Assembly (NCBI RefSeq): GCF_001886695.1
Contig: NZ_CP018097.1
Coordinates: 930,001 to 994,000 of the forward strand
Direction: 5' to 3'
Source of the DNA: Aurantiacibacter gangjinensis
Lineage (GTDB): Bacteria; Pseudomonadota; Alphaproteobacteria; Sphingomonadales; Sphingomonadaceae
Length of the DNA stretch: 64,000 nucleotides
Positions within the stretch are counted from its first letter, which is position 1; every line of letters starts with the position of its first letter. A program made the position numbers and the translations under genes. The notes beneath the pieces are model-generated. The model worked only from the letters and a program-made list of their open reading frames with translations. It did no database searches and had not been told where the DNA came from. This document shows, piece after piece, positions 23,716 through 33,626 of the stretch.

Positions 23716-24639
23716 TCACAACATGCGCCGCAGCGCGCCGATCACGGTGATGCGGGCGGTCAGCATCGCCAGCAGCACGCCGCAGATAGGCACGCAGGCG
23801 ATCGCAATCCAGTCCCGAATGGTCAGCGCGCCGCCCGTCATCAGTCCCGATCCGAGCGCGGCGAACTGCTGGGCGAGCACGAAAATCGCGCCGACGCCCA
23901 ATGCCAGCCCGGCTGCCCCGCCAAGAGCGGCATCCATGCCGATGGAACGCTGGAAGATGCGCGCGATCTGGCTGTCCGTCCCGCCGAGGTGGTGGATGAC
24001 GTCGATCGTATCGCGATTGGAGCCCAATGCACTGCGCGCCGCCAGCCAGATGGCGGCGACGCTGGCAAGCGCCAGCAACACGACGAGCCCGATGGCGAGG
24101 TATTGTACAGTGCGGATCGCCTCGAACACCGGTGCCAGCCACCCGGCCTGCGCATCCACCCGCGCCGAGGGAGCCACGGCGGTCAACTCGCTGCGGAGCG
24201 CGCGCAGTCGATCTGCGGTAATGTCTTGCGAGAGGCGCACGTCGATCAGGGCGGGGACAGGCACGGCGTCTTCCTGCCCGCTCGTCTCGCCAAGCCACGG
24301 GGAGATCAGGGCTTCCAGTTCCTCGTCCGGAACGCGCACAACCTGCGCCACATCATCGCGGCCCTGCAGCAGGCGCACTGCCGCTTCTGCCTGCCGCTCC
24401 CGCGCAGCGGGAGCGCCTTCGACGATCTGTACGGTGATGTCGCCTGCAATCGCCGCCCGCGCATTGCCAGCGACATTGCTGAGCGAGAGGCCAAGCGCGG
24501 TCGCCATGACGGTCAAAGCGATCATGATAGCGATCACCCACGGCATCGGCCCGGCAATGCGCGCCTGCGGCAACATGCGCGCGCTTTCGCTGCCGAAGCG
24601 CGGCGATCCGCGGCGGATGAGGGAAGGAGCGTCGCTCAA
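23716..24639 (-). CDS. ftsX: Cell division protein FtsX
   Basis: FtsX is the membrane partner of FtsE and controls peptidoglycan hydrolases at the septum. The 307-aa protein has the expected four membrane segments: one near residues 32-55, a periplasmic domain of about 110 residues, then three near the C-terminus (VQYLAIGLVVLLALASVAAIWLA and following). It starts with TTG at 24639, overlapping the ftsE stop (TTGA), which supports coupled translation. The DUF218 gene follows after 23 nt. Confidence 0.92.
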   Translation of the reverse strand: MSDAPSLIRRGSPRFGSESARMLPQARIAGPMPWVIAIMIALTVMATALGLSLSNVAGNARAAIAGDITVQIVEGAPAARERQAEAAVRLLQGRDDVAQVVRVPDEELEALISPWLGETSGQEDAVPVPALIDVRLSQDITADRLRALRSELTAVAPSARVDAQAGWLAPVFEAIRTVQYLAIGLVVLLALASVAAIWLAARSALGSNRDTIDVIHHLGGTDSQIARIFQRSIGMDAALGGAAGLALGVGAIFVLAQQFAALGSGLMTGGALTIRDWIAIACVPICGVLLAMLTARITVIGALRRML

Positions 24640-25361
24640 GATCCGGCAGCCTCTCGCCGGGGCGGATAGCGCAGGGCGCCGGTGGGATCGGACAGCGTGC
24701 CCCTGTCGAGCCGCATGATGAGCGAATCCGGCACTTTGCGCAGCAAATGCACGTCGTGCGTCGCCACCACCACCGTGGTGCCGAGGCGATTGAGCGCCTC
24801 GAACAGCCGCAGCAGCTTGACCGCCATGTCCGGGTCGACGTTACCCGTTGGCTCGTCCGCAACGAGAATTTCGGGCCGGGCAATCACTGCGCGGGCGATG
24901 GCGACACGCTGCTGTTCCCCGCCAGATAGCGTGGCCGGGCGCGCATCGCGGCGATGGTCTAGCCCCACCCATTCCAGCATGTCGGATACGGGCTTCGCAA
25001 TCTCTCCCTCGCTCATGCCGGAAATACGCAGCGGCAGGGCCACATTGTCGAAGGCAGTCAAGTGTGGGATCAGGCGGAAATCCTGGAAGACCGTACCGAT
25101 CCGGCGCCGGAAATCGGGCAGGCGGCCGCGCTTTTGCGTAATCAGGTCGTGCCCGAACATGCGGATTGCGCCGCGCGTGGGGCGCTGCGCAAGGTAGAGC
25201 AGTTTGAGCATGCTCGTCTTCCCCGCACCGCTGGCACCTGTCAGGAAGTAGAAACTGCCGGGATAGAGCGTAAAGGAAATATCGCTCAGCACCTCACGGT
25301 CGGTGCCGTAGCGCAGTCCGACATTATCGAACTGGACAATGGATTGCTCGGCCGCGCTCAT
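24636..25361 (-). CDS. ftsE: Cell division ATP-binding protein FtsE
   Basis: FtsE is the ATPase of the FtsEX complex. The 241-aa product shows Walker A GASGAGKTS (residues 42-50), Q-loop VFQDFRLIPHLTAFDNV, signature LSGGEQQRVAIARA, Walker B ILVADEPTGNVDP and the H-loop ATHD. FRLIPHLTAFDNVALPL is typical of FtsE as opposed to other ABC ATPases. It heads the run ftsE-ftsX-DUF218-plsC and is divergent from the zinc-ribbon protein gene. Confidence 0.95.
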   Translation of the reverse strand: MSAAEQSIVQFDNVGLRYGTDREVLSDISFTLYPGSFYFLTGASGAGKTSMLKLLYLAQRPTRGAIRMFGHDLITQKRGRLPDFRRRIGTVFQDFRLIPHLTAFDNVALPLRISGMSEGEIAKPVSDMLEWVGLDHRRDARPATLSGGEQQRVAIARAVIARPEILVADEPTGNVDPDMAVKLLRLFEALNRLGTTVVVATHDVHLLRKVPDSLIMRLDRGTLSDPTGALRYPPRREAAGS

Positions 25362-25524
25362 AAGGCGGGATTAGGAGCAATCATGCTGCGCGGGAAGGGC
25401 CGTGTCGCCATGGAAAGCCGGAATAGGGGCTGCTCTTTGTGGAAAAAAGCCCGAACCGGGCCGATGTTGCGGTGCGCGGCGCTTGTTGCATGGGATGCAC
25501 AGGCGTAACGCATTGGTTCGTGCG

Positions 25525-26433
25525 ATGATCATCCAGTGCCCTGCCTGCTCGACGAAATACGTCGTGCCCGACACCGCCATCGGCGTGGAAGGCCGCACCG
25601 TGCGCTGTGCGAAATGCCGGCATAGCTGGTTCCAGGATGGACCTGTGCTGGAGCGGCCTGCGCAGGTGGAACCCGCATTTCCGCCACCGCCACCGCCACC
25701 ACCGCCGCCACCGTCGCCAATACCGCCGTCGCCAGTGCCCCCGCCTGCTGCGCCTGTGGTCGAGCGCGCGGAGGCCGAACCGCGAGCAGCCGAGCGCGAG
25801 AGCGTGCCGGACGAGCCAGCGCCCACTCCGACGCCGGTTGCAGAGCGCGAGCCGGAACCACAACCCGAACCGGAGCCGGTCGAGGATCGCCCGCCACCGG
25901 TGCAGGAAGAGCCCGCGCCGCCTCCTCCGCCGCCGGTCGCGGATCCGGAAGACGACTATGACGACGATTATTCGCAATTCGACGCAGAACCGCCATTCCG
26001 CCCCCGCCGCAACACGCTTAAAATGTGGACATGGGCAGGCGTGATTTTTGCAGCGCTTACCGCAGGCACGATATTCGCCGTCAGCTATTGGGGCCTGCCC
26101 GACTGGGTGCCGGTGGAACAGCCGACCTTTGCTGCAAGCAATGACAGCCTCCAGCTTGAATTCCCGCAGGAGGAGCAGGAGCGCCGCCGCCTGCCCAATG
26201 GCACGGAGTTTTTTGGCGCAAGCGGACGCATCACCAATATCGGCACCGACACGCTGGATGTGCCGACCATCCTCATCGTGCTGCGCGACGAGCGTGACGC
26301 CATCGTCTACAGCTGGGAAGTGCCGCCCCCGCAGGCGACCATCGCGCCGGGCGAAAGCGTGGCGGTGAACGAGGCCGTTACCGATATTCCGCCCCGCGCG
26401 GCCTATGCCGAATTCGGCTGGGCTCCGAACTAG
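25525..26433 (+). CDS. MJ0042-type zinc-ribbon protein with Pro-rich linker and membrane anchor
   Basis: The 302-aa product starts with a small zinc ribbon ([16 protein letters not shown]...[14 protein letters not shown]; two CxxC pairs), followed by about 120 residues of Pro, Glu and Ala with a polyproline stretch, one membrane helix ([20 protein letters not shown]) and a C-terminal periplasmic domain of the DUF3426 type ([23 protein letters not shown]). The in-frame start at 25402 is much weaker; the ATG at 25525 begins the ribbon. This family commonly lies beside ftsEX in alphaproteobacteria, as here. The role is unknown. Confidence 0.85.
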   Translation: MIIQCPACSTKYVVPDTAIGVEGRTVRCAKCRHSWFQDGPVLERPAQVEPAFPPPPPPPPPPPSPIPPSPVPPPAAPVVERAEAEPRAAERESVPDEPAPTPTPVAEREPEPQPEPEPVEDRPPPVQEEPAPPPPPPVADPEDDYDDDYSQFDAEPPFRPRRNTLKMWTWAGVIFAALTAGTIFAVSYWGLPDWVPVEQPTFAASNDSLQLEFPQEEQERRRLPNGTEFFGASGRITNIGTDTLDVPTILIVLRDERDAIVYSWEVPPPQATIAPGESVAVNEAVTDIPPRAAYAEFGWAPN

Positions 26434-26522
26434 CATTTCGCCGCTTGCAGGCGCGGGGGCACTTTGCTAGTGGCGCGCTCCTACCGAGACGGGGCAGGCC
26501 ATGCTCCTTCCCAATATGATGT

Positions 26523-26610
26523 GCGGTCGTGGCGGAACTGGTAGACGCGCAACGTTGAGGTCGTTGTGGGTGAATAACCCGTGGAAGTTCGAGTCTTCTC
26601 GACCGCACCA
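26523..26610 (+). tRNA. tRNA-Leu (anticodon GAG)
   Basis: The 88-nt sequence folds as a class II tRNA. The acceptor stem is GCGGTCG/CGACCGC, the anticodon stem CAACG/CGTTG encloses loop TTGAGGT with anticodon GAG (reading CUC/CUU), and the long variable arm is GTGGGTGAATAACCCGT. The T-arm contains GTTCGAGTC. The CCA end is encoded (26608-26610). Confidence 0.95.
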
Positions 26611-26722
26611 TCATCTTCTCCTGACAATCCGGCAATTCCTGCGCCAAAACGTGGCTTTTGCGCGCCCGGTATTTCGGAACCCGCGCGGCGTTATGGCCGT
26701 TGTTCGGAAAAGGAGATTGTAC

Positions 26723-26950
26723 ATGATTGGCAAGATTATCGGAGCGGCCGCTGGTGCCGCGGCAGGCAATGCGGCACGCGGCGTAAGCGGTACGGGCGGG
26801 GCCATTCTCGGCGCGCTCGCCATTCCTATTGCCCGCCGGATGGGCTTCATGGGTCTGCTGGGCGCTCTGGGAGCCGGCTACCTGCTGAAGCGCGCATCGG
26901 ACAAGGGCGATCTCAATCGCACGGCAGGACAGCCCCGCGCAGCGGTCTGA
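26723..26950 (+). CDS. Small Gly/Ala-rich hydrophobic protein
   Basis: This 75-aa protein starts MIGKIIGAAAGAAAGNAARGV and has Gly/Ala repeats of the glycine-zipper kind, followed by MGFMGLLGALGAGYLLKRASDKG. It has a clear AAAAGGAG ribosome site 7 nt upstream, so it is very probably translated. It could be a membrane-inserting or membrane-associated protein. No family recognised. It stands alone between tRNA-Leu and trxB, followed by a hairpin. Confidence 0.7.
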   Translation: MIGKIIGAAAGAAAGNAARGVSGTGGAILGALAIPIARRMGFMGLLGALGAGYLLKRASDKGDLNRTAGQPRAAV

Positions 26951-26974
26951 TCGCAGCATAAAACCGATTTTTCA

Positions 26975-27008
26975 GCGGCCTCGCTCTCCTTCCGGGAGCG
27001 GGGCCGTT
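26975..27008 (+). terminator. Possible terminator hairpin
   Basis: CGGCCTCGCTCTCC pairs with GGGAGCGGGGCCG around a loop of about four bases, with two single-base bulges. Only GTTTCG follows, so the U-run is short. It lies 25 nt after the small Gly/Ala-rich gene. Confidence 0.5.
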
Positions 27009-27130
27009 TCGCGTCTATGCAGGGGTTGCGCGCGATGCACGAATATCCAGTGGATGGCCAAGACCTGCTTTCTTGAACCGAATCGCTGCCCTGCCTACCT
27101 CGAACGGGCAACACAGGATCGAGATACGCC

Positions 27131-28096
27131 ATGGCTACCCATCACACCCGCATGCTCATTATCGGCTCCGGCCCCGCAGGCTATTCTGCAGCTATCTATG
27201 GAGCGCGCGCCGGGATGGAGCCGATCGTGGTGCAGGGGCTGCAGCCCGGCGGCCAGCTGACCATCACCACAGATGTCGAGAATTATCCCGGGTTCGAGGA
27301 TGTGATCCAGGGCCCGTGGCTGATGGAACAGATGCAAAAACAGGCCGAGCATGTCGGCACGCGCATGATGTGGGATACGATTGTCGAGGTCGACCTCGAG
27401 AATGGATCTCCGTTCCGTGCCATCGGCGATAGCGGCGATGAATATGTGGGCGATGTGCTGGTGATTGCCACGGGCGCGCAGGCGAAGTGGCTGGGCGTGC
27501 CGGGCGAGGAAGAGCTGGGCGGCAAGGGCGTGTCGGCCTGTGCGACTTGCGACGGCTTCTTCTATCGCGGCAAAAAGGTCGCTGTGATCGGTGGCGGCAA
27601 TACCGCTGTCGAAGAGGCGCTCTACCTCACCAATCACTCCGACGATGTGACGCTGATCCACCGCCGCGACGAATTGCGCTCGGAAAAGATCCTGCAGGAT
27701 CGCCTATTCGCCAGCGAGAAGATTACCCCGCTGTGGAACAAGACGGTGGAACGGTTCGTGGCCGGTGAGAATGGCGCGCTGGGCAAGCTGGAACTGGTGG
27801 ACACCGTCACCGGCGAAAAGAGCGAGCTGGACGTGGACGGCGCCTTTGTCGCCATCGGCCACGCGCCCGCGACCGAGCTGTTCAAGGGCAAGCTGCCGAT
27901 GGACGATAGCGGCTATTTGCTCGTCGAGCCCGGCACGCCCAAAACCGCGATCCCCGGCGTCTTCGCTTGCGGCGATGTGATGGACCACACCTATCGCCAG
28001 GCGGTGACGGCGGCGGGTACGGGCTGCATGGCGGCGCTGGATGCCGAGCGCTTCCTGGCGACGCTGGAATTCGCGGCGAAGGAAGCGGCGGAGTAA
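27131..28096 (+). CDS. trxB: Thioredoxin-disulfide reductase
   Basis: TrxB passes electrons from NADPH through FAD to thioredoxin in the cytoplasm. The 321-aa length is normal. It has an FAD-binding IIGSGPAGYSAAIYGARAG near the start, the redox-active CATC (about residues 137-140), the NADPH-binding VIGGGNTAVEEALYL, and the closing GVFACGDVMDHTYRQAVTAAGTGCMAA. The ATG at 27131 is the family start. The MaoC-like gene follows directly. Confidence 0.96.
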   Translation: MATHHTRMLIIGSGPAGYSAAIYGARAGMEPIVVQGLQPGGQLTITTDVENYPGFEDVIQGPWLMEQMQKQAEHVGTRMMWDTIVEVDLENGSPFRAIGDSGDEYVGDVLVIATGAQAKWLGVPGEEELGGKGVSACATCDGFFYRGKKVAVIGGGNTAVEEALYLTNHSDDVTLIHRRDELRSEKILQDRLFASEKITPLWNKTVERFVAGENGALGKLELVDTVTGEKSELDVDGAFVAIGHAPATELFKGKLPMDDSGYLLVEPGTPKTAIPGVFACGDVMDHTYRQAVTAAGTGCMAALDAERFLATLEFAAKEAAE

Positions 28097-28097
28097 T

Positions 28098-28556
28098 TTG
28101 GCGGGCGTGCTTTATCTCGACGACCTGACTGTCGGCGACAGGTTCGAGAGCGAGCCATACGAGATGACCGAGGCGGCGATCATCGCCTTCGCGCGGGACT
28201 ACGATCCACAGCCCTTCCATGTCGATCCGGACGCGGCGCAGGACACCTTCTTCCAAGGACTTGCGGCGAGCGGGTGGCACACCGCCGCCATCACCATGCG
28301 GCTGATGGTGCAATCGGTGCCCTTCGCCAATGGCGCGATCGGTGCGGGCGGCGACTTGCGCTGGCCCGAACCCACCCGCCCTGGCGACAGGCTGCGGCTG
28401 GTGACGACGATAGAAGACATCATTCCAAACCGCTCGAAGCCGGGCCGCGCGCGGGTGGTGGCGCTGTGCCAGACGCTGAACCAGCACGATGCGATCAAGC
28501 AGGAGTTTCGCCCGAACCTGATGGCATGGAAGCGCGGGGTGGACCCGGCAGCATGA
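28098..28556 (+). CDS. MaoC/hotdog-fold dehydratase-like protein
   Basis: The 152-aa protein has the hotdog-fold hydratase motif FARDYDPQPFHVDPDAA with the Asp and His expected for R-specific enoyl-CoA hydratases, followed by GLAASGWHTAAITMRL. The start is probably TTG at 28098, 1 nt after the trxB stop, with GGAG upstream; a GTG at 28107 is an alternative. It is coupled by an ATGA overlap to the lipoprotein gene that follows. The substrate is unknown; family members act on acyl-CoA thioesters. Confidence 0.83.
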   Translation: MAGVLYLDDLTVGDRFESEPYEMTEAAIIAFARDYDPQPFHVDPDAAQDTFFQGLAASGWHTAAITMRLMVQSVPFANGAIGAGGDLRWPEPTRPGDRLRLVTTIEDIIPNRSKPGRARVVALCQTLNQHDAIKQEFRPNLMAWKRGVDPAA

Positions 28557-28972
28557 GAGCCTTCGCGTCGCTTACGGCATGTGGGCTTCTTGTTGCCTGT
28601 ACCCACACGCCGGCCCAGCCGGTCGAGCCGTTGTCCCTTGCGCCGAACGGCTATGCCGGCGACATCTATTGGGCGAGCGTAAATGCGAGCGGCGGTTCGC
28701 AATGCGATCCCGGGCTTGGCGGTGCTGCGAGGGAGCAGTTCGAGCGTTATTTCGAATACCGCGTCGAAACGGTGATGGAAGCCTATGAGGCGCGATACGG
28801 GCCGGCACAGGAGTTCCTCGTTCCAACGATCTGCCGGCGCTGGAACGGTTCGGATGCAGCTTTCTTTCGCAACCTGCGCGATGAGCGCCGGGAATTCGAC
28901 CGCTGGCTCACCCGTGTGGAGGCAGGCATTGAAAGCTGGGACGAGACCGGGATGGAGCGAAGTACGCAATAA
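28553..28972 (+). CDS. Lipoprotein, unknown function
   Basis: The 139-aa product starts MRAFASLTACGLLVAC, a lipoprotein signal with lipobox LVAC. The mature part is mainly helical (REQFERYFEYRVETVMEAYEARYG) with two more Cys (QCDPG and TICRRW) that could form a disulfide. The ATG at 28553 overlaps the MaoC-like stop (ATGA). No family recognised. Confidence 0.7.
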   Translation: MRAFASLTACGLLVACTHTPAQPVEPLSLAPNGYAGDIYWASVNASGGSQCDPGLGGAAREQFERYFEYRVETVMEAYEARYGPAQEFLVPTICRRWNGSDAAFFRNLRDERREFDRWLTRVEAGIESWDETGMERSTQ

Positions 28973-28997
28973 GGCGTTGAAGCTTTGAGGTGTGTTT

Positions 28998-29234
28998 ATG
29001 ACCGAATCCGACTTGCTGAACCAGTATCGCCATTCGGCGAATAATTGCCGCCAGATGCTGGAGGCCATCGACCGCAAGCTCGCCCGCGCGCTCGATTGCC
29101 TTTACAAGAACGATTTCGACACCTGCCGTGAATTGCTGGAAGGGCTGACGAGCTCGCTGCCCGAAGCGATGGCCATTATCAGCCATGAGAACGACAGCCA
29201 GCGAGACGCGGCTGCCAAGGACAAGGGCTGTTAG
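28998..29234 (+). CDS. Small soluble helical protein, unknown function
   Basis: This 78-aa protein (MTESDLLNQYRHSANNCRQMLEAIDRK...) is predicted to be helical and carries four Cys (NNCRQ, LDCLYK, DTCREL and the C-terminal GC). GAGG lies upstream of the ATG at 28998. It ends in a 4-nt tail-to-tail overlap with tyrA. It may be cotranscribed with the preceding lipoprotein, 25 nt away. I do not recognise a family. Confidence 0.6.
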   Translation: MTESDLLNQYRHSANNCRQMLEAIDRKLARALDCLYKNDFDTCRELLEGLTSSLPEAMAIISHENDSQRDAAAKDKGC

Positions 29235-30139
29235 TCCGCACTTCCGCCGCGCCCGAAATCGGGTCGCGCGTCATCCTGCCCTTGCTCGACGATCCGTCGC
29301 CTGATCTTGCGCGTGCGGCTGAATAGATCGTGCATGGCATCGCCGTCGCCTGCGTCGATAGCTTGCCGCATCCGTTCGAGGTCGCCTTGGAACCGGTCGA
29401 GCATGGAAAGCACGGCGTCGCGATTGTTCAGGAAAACGTCGCGCCACATGACCGGGTCGGAGGCGGCGATGCGCGTGAAATCGCGAAAGCCGCCGGCGGA
29501 ATATTTGATGACCTCGCCGCGCGTTACCTCCTCCAGATCGCTCGCCGTGCCGACGATGGTGTAGGCAATCAGGTGCGGGATGTGGCTGGTGACGGCGAGC
29601 ACCATGTCGTGATGCGCCGCGTCCATCACCTCGACGCGGCTGCCCAAGGCCTCCCAGAAGGCCACGAGGCTTTCCAGCTTCCCGCGTGGTGTATCCTGTG
29701 GCGGGGTGACGATGCACCAGCGATGCCTAAACAGCGCGGCGAAACCCGCATCGGGTCCGGATTGCTCGGTACCCGCCACGGGGTGCGCGGGAATAACGCT
29801 ATGGCGAGGCAGGGCATCGGCTAGAGCCTTGGCGACCGACACTTTCGACGATCCCACATCGCTGACGATGGTGTGGGCCGGGAGGCCGGGTGCCATATCG
29901 CGCGCGGCGTCTGCCATCGCTCCGACCGGTACGCAAAGGATGACCAGATCGGCGCCGCGAACCGCTTCTACGGCAGTTTCCGCGATGCTCGACGCCAATC
30001 CGAGCTCGCGCGCTCGTTCTCGCACGGCGGGATCGGCATCGTATCCGCTGGTGATTACGCCTGTCAGGTTTTCGCGGATCGCCAAGCCGATGGAGCTGCC
30101 GAGCAGGCCCAGCCCGATGATAGCGACCCGTTCAAACAT
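29231..30139 (-). CDS. tyrC: Prephenate/arogenate (cyclohexadienyl) dehydrogenase
   Basis: The enzyme oxidatively decarboxylates prephenate or arogenate in tyrosine synthesis. The 302-aa protein has an N-terminal Rossmann fold ([17 protein letters not shown]), [23 protein letters not shown] and the catalytic [14 protein letters not shown] with its His. The ATG at 30139 overlaps the hisC end by 8 nt, so the two are coupled. hisC and cyclohexadienyl dehydrogenase pairs are common because HisC-type aminotransferases also act on aromatic substrates. Prephenate versus arogenate preference cannot be read here. Confidence 0.92.
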   Translation of the reverse strand: MFERVAIIGLGLLGSSIGLAIRENLTGVITSGYDADPAVRERARELGLASSIAETAVEAVRGADLVILCVPVGAMADAARDMAPGLPAHTIVSDVGSSKVSVAKALADALPRHSVIPAHPVAGTEQSGPDAGFAALFRHRWCIVTPPQDTPRGKLESLVAFWEALGSRVEVMDAAHHDMVLAVTSHIPHLIAYTIVGTASDLEEVTRGEVIKYSAGGFRDFTRIAASDPVMWRDVFLNNRDAVLSMLDRFQGDLERMRQAIDAGDGDAMHDLFSRTRKIRRRIVEQGQDDARPDFGRGGSAD

Positions 30140-31253
30140 CCATGTCCTCGCCCGTCACGCGGCCCAGCGTATCGGCGATGATCTCCATGTCCGCGCGCTT
30201 GCCGATGGTGATGCGCAGCCCCTTGGAAAGCTCCGGTCCCGGCAAGTGCCTTACGGCATATCCGGCGTCCGCAATCGCTTCCAGCGCGCGCTGCGCCATC
30301 GCGGCTTCTGGGAACATCACCAGCACGAAATTGGCCTGGCTGGGCACTGCGCGTAACCCGCGATTGCTCAGCGCCTCGATACGGCGGACGAAATGCTCGC
30401 GCTCAGCACTGTTATGTTCGCGGCTGTGCGTCACGAAATCCTGGTCGGCTGTTGCCGCCAGCGCCGCGCGCTGCCCGCTGGAGGTGACGTTGAAAGGCCC
30501 GCGAATGCGGTTCAGCGCGTCGACCAGATGCGGCGCGCCCGTGGCCCAGCCGATGCGTTCAGCCGCGAGACCGTAAATCTTGGAGAAGGTGCGCGTGACA
30601 AGCGCGTTGTCGCTCTGCTGCGCCAGTTGCAGGCCGCCATCGCTGTCCTCGTCATTTAGATATTCGGCATAAGCCTGGTCCAGCACCAGCAACACGCGGG
30701 CGGGCAGGCGCGAATGCAATCGGGCGATGTCCTCGCGCGGAAGGAAGGTGCCGGTGGGATTGTTGGGATTGGCGATGAACATCACGCGCGTGTTCTCGGT
30801 TACCGCGCCCAGTAGTGCATCGACATCGGCGGTGAAATCGGCATCGGGCACTTCGACCGGGGTGGCACCGCAGCGGTTGGCAGCGATATCGTACACCGCG
30901 AAGCTGTGGCGGCTGAACACCACCTCGTCGCCGTGACCGGCAAAGCCTTGGGCGGCAAGGTTCAACAATTCGTCCGACCCGGTGCCGCACACGATGCGCG
31001 CCGGATCGAGGCCGTGCAAGGCGCCGATGGCTTCGCGCAAAGCCGTGGCGCCGGGGTCGGGATAAAGGCGCGGTTCGCCTGCCACGCCAAGCGCCTCAAG
31101 CGCGGCGGGCGAGCAGCCGAGCGGGTTCTCATTCGCGGAGAGCTTCACCAGCGGCCTGCCGTCGGCGGACTTGCTCTTGCCCGGCGTGTAGGCGTGGATC
31201 GCCTCGACATAGGGCTTCATCTGCGGGCGATCAGGAGATGTCTTGTCGGTCAC
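30132..31253 (-). CDS. hisC: Histidinol-phosphate aminotransferase
   Basis: This PLP-dependent class I/II aminotransferase acts in histidine synthesis and probably also on aromatic amino acids. The 373-aa product shows [25 protein letters not shown], the Lys-containing [15 protein letters not shown], and the C-terminal [16 protein letters not shown] prefer GTG at 31253 (reading [18 protein letters not shown]) to the ATG at 31220, since related proteins start at about that length; neither has a strong ribosome site. It precedes tyrC in the operon and is divergent from metX. Confidence 0.92.
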   Translation of the reverse strand: MTDKTSPDRPQMKPYVEAIHAYTPGKSKSADGRPLVKLSANENPLGCSPAALEALGVAGEPRLYPDPGATALREAIGALHGLDPARIVCGTGSDELLNLAAQGFAGHGDEVVFSRHSFAVYDIAANRCGATPVEVPDADFTADVDALLGAVTENTRVMFIANPNNPTGTFLPREDIARLHSRLPARVLLVLDQAYAEYLNDEDSDGGLQLAQQSDNALVTRTFSKIYGLAAERIGWATGAPHLVDALNRIRGPFNVTSSGQRAALAATADQDFVTHSREHNSAEREHFVRRIEALSNRGLRAVPSQANFVLVMFPEAAMAQRALEAIADAGYAVRHLPGPELSKGLRITIGKRADMEIIADTLGRVTGEDMDV

Positions 31254-31333
31254 TATGCGTTCGGCATTTAGCGCGCTTTGCGGCGATTGACAGCACGCTT
31301 TGCCTCCGACAAGCCAGCGCAACGGGATTTTCC

Positions 31334-32437
31334 ATGGCAGACCGGACAGACGCACCTTTCCGCACCATCGTGCTGGACCACACGCTGCCGCTCGATAGCG
31401 GGCGCACGCTTGCGGGCGTGGAAGTGGCTTACGAAACCTATGGCGAACTGGCCGAAGACCGGTCCAATGCAATCCTTATCTTCCACGCGCTGACGGGCGA
31501 CCAGTTCGTGGCCGGCACCCATCCGCAGACCGGCAAGCCCGGCTGGTGGGAGCGCATGGTCGGGCCTGGGAGGCCCATCGATACAAACCGATATCACGTG
31601 ATCTGCGCCAATGTCATCGGCAGCTGCATGGGGTCCACGGGCCCTGCCAGCGCGGGCGAGGACGGCGCGCCTTTCGCCATGCAATTTCCCGTGATCACCA
31701 TACGCGACATGGTGCGCGCGCAGGTCGCCTTGCTCGATGCGCTGGGGATCCAGCAGCTGCACGCCGTTGTCGGCGGATCGATGGGCGGGATGCAGGCGCT
31801 ATCCTTCGCGGCCAACTGGCCGGAGCGGACCGCGCGCGTGCTCGCCATCGCCACCACGGCGCGCCATTCTGCACAGAACATCGCGTTCCACGAAGTCGGG
31901 CGGCAGGCGATCATGGCGGACCCGGCCTGGAATGGCGGCGATTATTACAACGGCGCTGCGCCGGACAAGGGCTTGGCGGTGGCGCGCATGGCAGCGCACA
32001 TCACCTATCTTTCCGAAGCGGGACTCACCGAGAAATTCGGTCGTCGCTTGCAGGATCGCGACGCCAAGAGCTTCGGCTTCGATGCCGATTTCCAGGTTGA
32101 AAGCTACCTGCGTTACCAGGGGCTGAGCTTTACCGATCGCTTCGATGCCAACAGCTATCTCTACATCACGCGCGCCATGGACTATTTCGACCTTGCCGAG
32201 GAAGCGGGCGGATTGCTGGCCGATGCTTTTGCCGGCGCGGGCGACACGCGCTTCTGCCTCGTCAGCTTCGATACGGACTGGCTCTACACCACGGCCGACA
32301 TGCGTGAGATCGTGCATGCGCTCAACGCCGTCGCTGCGCCCGTCAGTTTCGTGGAGCTCAGCGCGCCTTACGGGCATGACAGCTTCCTGCTGGATGTGCC
32401 CGCGCTGGACCGCGTGGTGGAGGGCTTTATCGGATGA
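31334..32437 (+). CDS. metX: Homoserine O-acyltransferase
   Basis: MetX acylates homoserine for methionine synthesis. The 367-aa alpha/beta-hydrolase has GGSMGGMQA with the nucleophile Ser, [10 protein letters not shown] with the likely Asp and GHDSFLLD with the catalytic His. [14 protein letters not shown] is the family signature. Sequence alone does not decide between acetyl- and succinyl-CoA; alphaproteobacterial MetX proteins include both. The ATG at 31334 starts MADRTDAPF. It overlaps metW by ATGA, forming a metXW operon. Confidence 0.94.
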   Translation: MADRTDAPFRTIVLDHTLPLDSGRTLAGVEVAYETYGELAEDRSNAILIFHALTGDQFVAGTHPQTGKPGWWERMVGPGRPIDTNRYHVICANVIGSCMGSTGPASAGEDGAPFAMQFPVITIRDMVRAQVALLDALGIQQLHAVVGGSMGGMQALSFAANWPERTARVLAIATTARHSAQNIAFHEVGRQAIMADPAWNGGDYYNGAAPDKGLAVARMAAHITYLSEAGLTEKFGRRLQDRDAKSFGFDADFQVESYLRYQGLSFTDRFDANSYLYITRAMDYFDLAEEAGGLLADAFAGAGDTRFCLVSFDTDWLYTTADMREIVHALNAVAAPVSFVELSAPYGHDSFLLDVPALDRVVEGFIG

Positions 32438-33039
32438 ACGGCTCACCAGCCCTTTCCCGCCGCCCGGATCTCGCCAAGATCGCCGACCATGTACCCCGCG
32501 GCGCGCGGGTGCTGGACGTGGGCTGCGGCGAAGGTGATCTGATGGCGGTGCTGCAGTCCGAAAAGGATTGCGATGCGCGCGGCATGGAAATCGATGCGGA
32601 GGCCGTTGCCAAGGCCGTATCGCGCGGGCTTTCCGTAGTGCAGGGCGATGCCGACCGCGACTTGGCGGACTATCCCGATGCGGCTTTCGATGTCGCCATC
32701 CTCAGCCAGACCCTGCAGACCGCACAGCGGCCCGAATGGCTTCTCGATCAGCTATTGCGGATCGGCGAGCGGGCCTTCGTCAGCTTTCCCAATTTCGCCT
32801 ATTGGCGCATGCGCGCATCGCTGATGGTGAATGGCCGCATGCCGGTAACGCGCCACTTGCCGGTAAGCTGGTACGAAACGCCCAATATCCACCATCTCAC
32901 CGTCGATGACTTCCGCGAGTTCCTGCGCGCGAAGGATGTGGGGGTGGAGAATTGCTGGTTCTTCGCCAATGGCCGCGAGATCGGCGGTCGCCGCGCAAAC
33001 TGGCGCGCGGAACATGCGGTGTTCCAGCTCAGGCGCTGA
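32434..33039 (+). CDS. metW: Methionine biosynthesis protein MetW
   Basis: MetW is a methyltransferase-fold protein found with MetX and needed for, or activating, homoserine acylation in several bacteria. The 201-aa product has the SAM-fold motif [25 protein letters not shown], and [22 protein letters not shown] followed by [15 protein letters not shown], all typical of MetW. Its ATG overlaps the metX stop, and it ends immediately before the convergent VTT-like gene. Confidence 0.94.
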   Translation: MNGSPALSRRPDLAKIADHVPRGARVLDVGCGEGDLMAVLQSEKDCDARGMEIDAEAVAKAVSRGLSVVQGDADRDLADYPDAAFDVAILSQTLQTAQRPEWLLDQLLRIGERAFVSFPNFAYWRMRASLMVNGRMPVTRHLPVSWYETPNIHHLTVDDFREFLRAKDVGVENCWFFANGREIGGRRANWRAEHAVFQLRR

Positions 33040-33534
33040 TTAGATGGCGGCGACGCCGCTGCCAGCTACGGCTGCGAGCGAAATAGCGGGCAGCATGCCC
33101 AACAGGCTCGCGGCGAGGAATTGCCGCGCGGTGATCGGGGTCGCCGCGCACGCTGCTGTCACGAGCAGGTGCGGCACGCCGCCAAGGCGCGCGCCGACGA
33201 CATACGCAGGGCCACGACGGGAAAGATGGGCTCGCGCAGCTTCCAGTCGCGGTCCGAAACGCCCATTCATGCGTGGCCCAAGCCAGCGGCGTGTCACGAG
33301 GAAAAGCAGGTGGCTGCCCACCAGCACGCCGAGCGCCACGGCCAGTATGCCGCCAATGCCCAGCATCAATCCGCTAAGAAAACTCATCGGCGTGACCGCG
33401 CCGGGAACGGAGAAAGCCACCAGCGACGCCGTTGCCGCCGCGATGATCGCTGCGACCGCAATCATGCCGCCCGGCATCATCGCCAAGCCCTTTAACAGGG
33501 CCAGCGGCAGGATCGAGGCGGAAAGGCTTTCCAT
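33040..33534 (-). CDS. Small VTT/TVP38-like membrane protein
   Basis: The 164-aa product has about four or five hydrophobic segments. Its middle part (SFLSGLMLGIGGILAVALGVLVGSHLLFLV, then HLSRRGPAYVVGARLGGVPHLLVTAACAATPI) resembles the re-entrant core of VTT/SNARE-associated (DedA/TVP38) proteins, including the glycine-rich loop and an Arg followed by Pro. It is shorter than most family members. The assignment is tentative. The start at 33534 begins MESLSASILP. It ends directly against metW. Confidence 0.6.
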   Translation of the reverse strand: MESLSASILPLALLKGLAMMPGGMIAVAAIIAAATASLVAFSVPGAVTPMSFLSGLMLGIGGILAVALGVLVGSHLLFLVTRRWLGPRMNGRFGPRLEAARAHLSRRGPAYVVGARLGGVPHLLVTAACAATPITARQFLAASLLGMLPAISLAAVAGSGVAAI

Positions 33535-33626
33535 AATTACATGACGGAATTCGCCCTGACCCGTTCCCGGGTTACACGATCCGCCTGCAGCCTGTGTCTT
33601 TCACGCACCGCCTGACGAGCGCAAAT

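Noticed and set aside
25681-25745. CCGCCA repeat run as a repeat array or CRISPR-like region
   Set aside because: It simply encodes the polyproline linker of the zinc-ribbon protein; there are no spacers.
26523-26950. Integration site next to tRNA-Leu
   Set aside because: No integrase, no duplicated tRNA 3' end and ordinary housekeeping genes on both sides.
31254-31333. Possible SAM-binding riboswitch before metX
   Set aside because: The gap is only 80 nt and shared with divergent hisC. I could not find a pseudoknot or conserved core of the SAM-II, SAM/SAH or SAM-V types.
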